Assembly: GCA_018710945.1 (NCBI GenBank)
Contig: DVIW01000038.1
Span: 62,001 to 126,000 of the forward strand
Direction: 5' to 3'
DNA: 64,000 bases
DNA from: Candidatus Aphodovivens avistercoris
Lineage (GTDB): Bacteria > Actinomycetota > Coriobacteriia > Coriobacteriales > Eggerthellaceae
Shown here: piece by piece, positions 62,950 through 64,000 of the stretch
Numbering within the stretch: the stretch's first letter is position 1
Layout of the letters: every line of letters begins with the position of its first letter
Translations under genes and position numbers: made by a program
Notes under the pieces: model-generated
The model's input: the letters and a program-made list of their open reading frames with translations, nothing else
Database searches by the model: none
What the model was told of the DNA's origin: nothing

Positions 62950-63738
62950 CTAGCGCGTCGCCGCCTCGCGGGCGTGCAGGGCCGCGCCCAAAGCGCCGAT
63001 GAGCTGCGAGTCCTCGTTGGTGGCGATGTCGCAGCCCAGCTTCTCGGCCAGCCGCTCGCGCAGGCGGCGGTTCAGCGCCACTCCGCCGGTCATCACCACG
63101 GGCGCCTTCACGCCCAAACGGCGCGCCAGGCCGGCGGTGCGCTCCACCACCGAGGTGTGGATGCCCGCCACGATGTCGGGGATGGGCTGCCCCTCGGACA
63201 GCTTCGAGATGACCTCGGACTCGGCGAACACCGTGCAGGTGGACGAGATGGTGGCCACGTGCTCGGACTGCTCGTCGAAGCCCGACAGATCCGACACCTC
63301 GCAGCCGAAGATGGAAGCCATCACGTCCAAAAAGCGCCCCGTGCCGGCAGCGCACTTGTCGTTCATCGCGAAGTTTTCCAGGTCGCCATCGGCGGAGATG
63401 CTCAGTACCTTGGCGTCTTGCCCGCCGATGTCGATGACGGTGCGCACGCCGGGGAACAGGCTGGCCGCCCCCTTCGCATGGCACGACAGCTCGGACATCT
63501 GCGAGGTGGCCCACTCCATCAGGTTGCGCCCGTAGCCGGTGGCGCAGGAGGCCGCCACGTCCTCGAAGGCGATGCCCGCATCGGCCAGTGCCTGGTCCAT
63601 GGCTTTCTGCGGGCCCGCGGTGCCCGCGCCCGACCGCGCCAAACCGCGCCCGACCAGCGCACCCTCAGCGTCCACCACCACGCACTTCGACGCGGTGGAC
63701 CCCACGTCGATCCCCAGATAATACGGTCCTTGGGCCAT
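62950..63738 (-). CDS. 2-Hydroxyacyl-CoA dehydratase activator (HgdC/FldI-like)
   Basis: A 262-residue ASKHA ATPase; the ATG at 63738 has AAGGAGC 8 bases upstream. GIDVGSTASK and IDIGGQDAK form the ATP site. Cys129 (in NDKCAAGTGRF) and Cys168 (in SSTCTVF) match in position the two cysteines per subunit that hold the bridging [4Fe-4S] cluster of the activator dimer. It injects a low-potential electron into a 2-hydroxyacyl-CoA dehydratase. No dehydratase is in the window; its subunits are probably encoded upstream, beyond the right edge. Confidence 0.93.
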   Translation of the reverse strand: MAQGPYYLGIDVGSTASKCVVVDAEGALVGRGLARSGAGTAGPQKAMDQALADAGIAFEDVAASCATGYGRNLMEWATSQMSELSCHAKGAASLFPGVRTVIDIGGQDAKVLSISADGDLENFAMNDKCAAGTGRFLDVMASIFGCEVSDLSGFDEQSEHVATISSTCTVFAESEVISKLSEGQPIPDIVAGIHTSVVERTAGLARRLGVKAPVVMTGGVALNRRLRERLAEKLGCDIATNEDSQLIGALGAALHAREAATR

Positions 63739-64000
63739 GTCGTCAGCTCCTTGAATCACGCGGCGTCGCGCCGCCCTTCCCCGTCGCGGGGCTTCAACGG
63801 CCAATCTTGGCGCATCGAGGCGTTCGGAAACGCGCCGATGCGTCAAGGCCCGGCGGGCGCTGCGCCGCCGGGCCCTGCCGCCATCGAACAGCAAGCCCGG
63901 CAAGCATGCACTCGCCGGGCCTTCCCTTCATCACGCTTGCAGCGTCAGCAAGGGCGCCGGAAGCGGCCGCGGCAAGCGGCCGACTCCGGCAGCCGGCAGG
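63739..64000. other. Right-edge region upstream of the activator gene
   Basis: No complete gene is seen. GGCCCGGCGG (63847-63856) and CCGCCGGGCC (63865-63874) form a perfect 10-base hairpin with an 8-base loop, perhaps ending an upstream minus-strand gene outside the window. Confidence 0.45.

Overview
The window is a high-GC chromosomal segment that looks like class Coriobacteriia, family Eggerthellaceae (Eggerthella/Gordonibacter relatives). The reasons are the GC-rich coding style, a cytoplasmic molybdopterin enzyme with its own four-cluster ferredoxin and GntP-type permeases, a FixABCX flavin-bifurcation module beside an acyl-CoA ligase, an acyl-CoA dehydrogenase and a 2-hydroxyacyl-CoA dehydratase activator, and an argCJBDRGH cluster. 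The genus assignment is inference. No rRNA, tRNA, CRISPR array or intact insertion sequence was seen.

Layout. 1-0.65 kb: RelB-like antitoxin and PIN toxin, the toxin cut by the left edge, with a palindromic operator candidate. 0.7-4.9 kb: FMN riboswitch, riboflavin S-component RibU, a complete EcfA-EcfA'-EcfT module, and a small flavin-type split-barrel protein. 5.0-13.2 kb, minus strand: a LysR regulator with a G12 tract at its start, a two-subunit molybdoenzyme, and two near-identical GntP permeases around a small zinc-ribbon protein. 13.3-20.2 kb: a DUF1292 protein, then a three-gene plus-strand operon (TerB-N/TerB-C protein, BrxD-like ATPase, Lhr-like helicase) preceded by two SOS-box-like sites. 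20.3-31.8 kb: SecDF fusion, U32 peptidase, two class A PBPs (one with a PASTA domain), a lipoprotein and repeat-rich non-coding DNA. 32-41 kb: argCJBDRGH. 41-45 kb: FlaA1/CapD-like dehydratase, glutamate-cysteine ligase, SlyD-like PPIase. 45-51 kb: a possibly SOS-controlled small protein, SEC-C methionine aminopeptidase, and pheST behind a T-box. 51-56 kb: toxin-antitoxin remnants, a GNAT, a zinc-ribbon/PASTA/C-type-lectin protein, a GH3 lipoprotein and endonuclease IV. 56-64 kb: fixABCX, acyl-CoA dehydrogenase, acyl-CoA ligase and a dehydratase activator.

How the genes work together. Three reductive or energy-related modules stand out: the molybdoenzyme with possible substrate importers, the FixABCX/acyl-CoA dehydrogenase/ligase/activator set (likely reduction of an enoyl-CoA made by a 2-hydroxyacyl-CoA dehydratase encoded beyond the right edge), and vitamin uptake under FMN control. 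The strongest candidate for a poorly described system is the TerB-BrxD-helicase operon, which has the parts of a DNA-processing or phage-defence cassette and possible damage-responsive control.

A second, independent signal is a family of nested palindromic elements at about 18.5, 38.2 and 49.3 kb. Their stems differ in sequence but stay self-complementary, while the internal-loop strands are conserved. One copy sits in frame inside the helicase gene. A different hairpin family fills the argG-argH gap, and a third inverted repeat lies at 28.3-28.6 kb.
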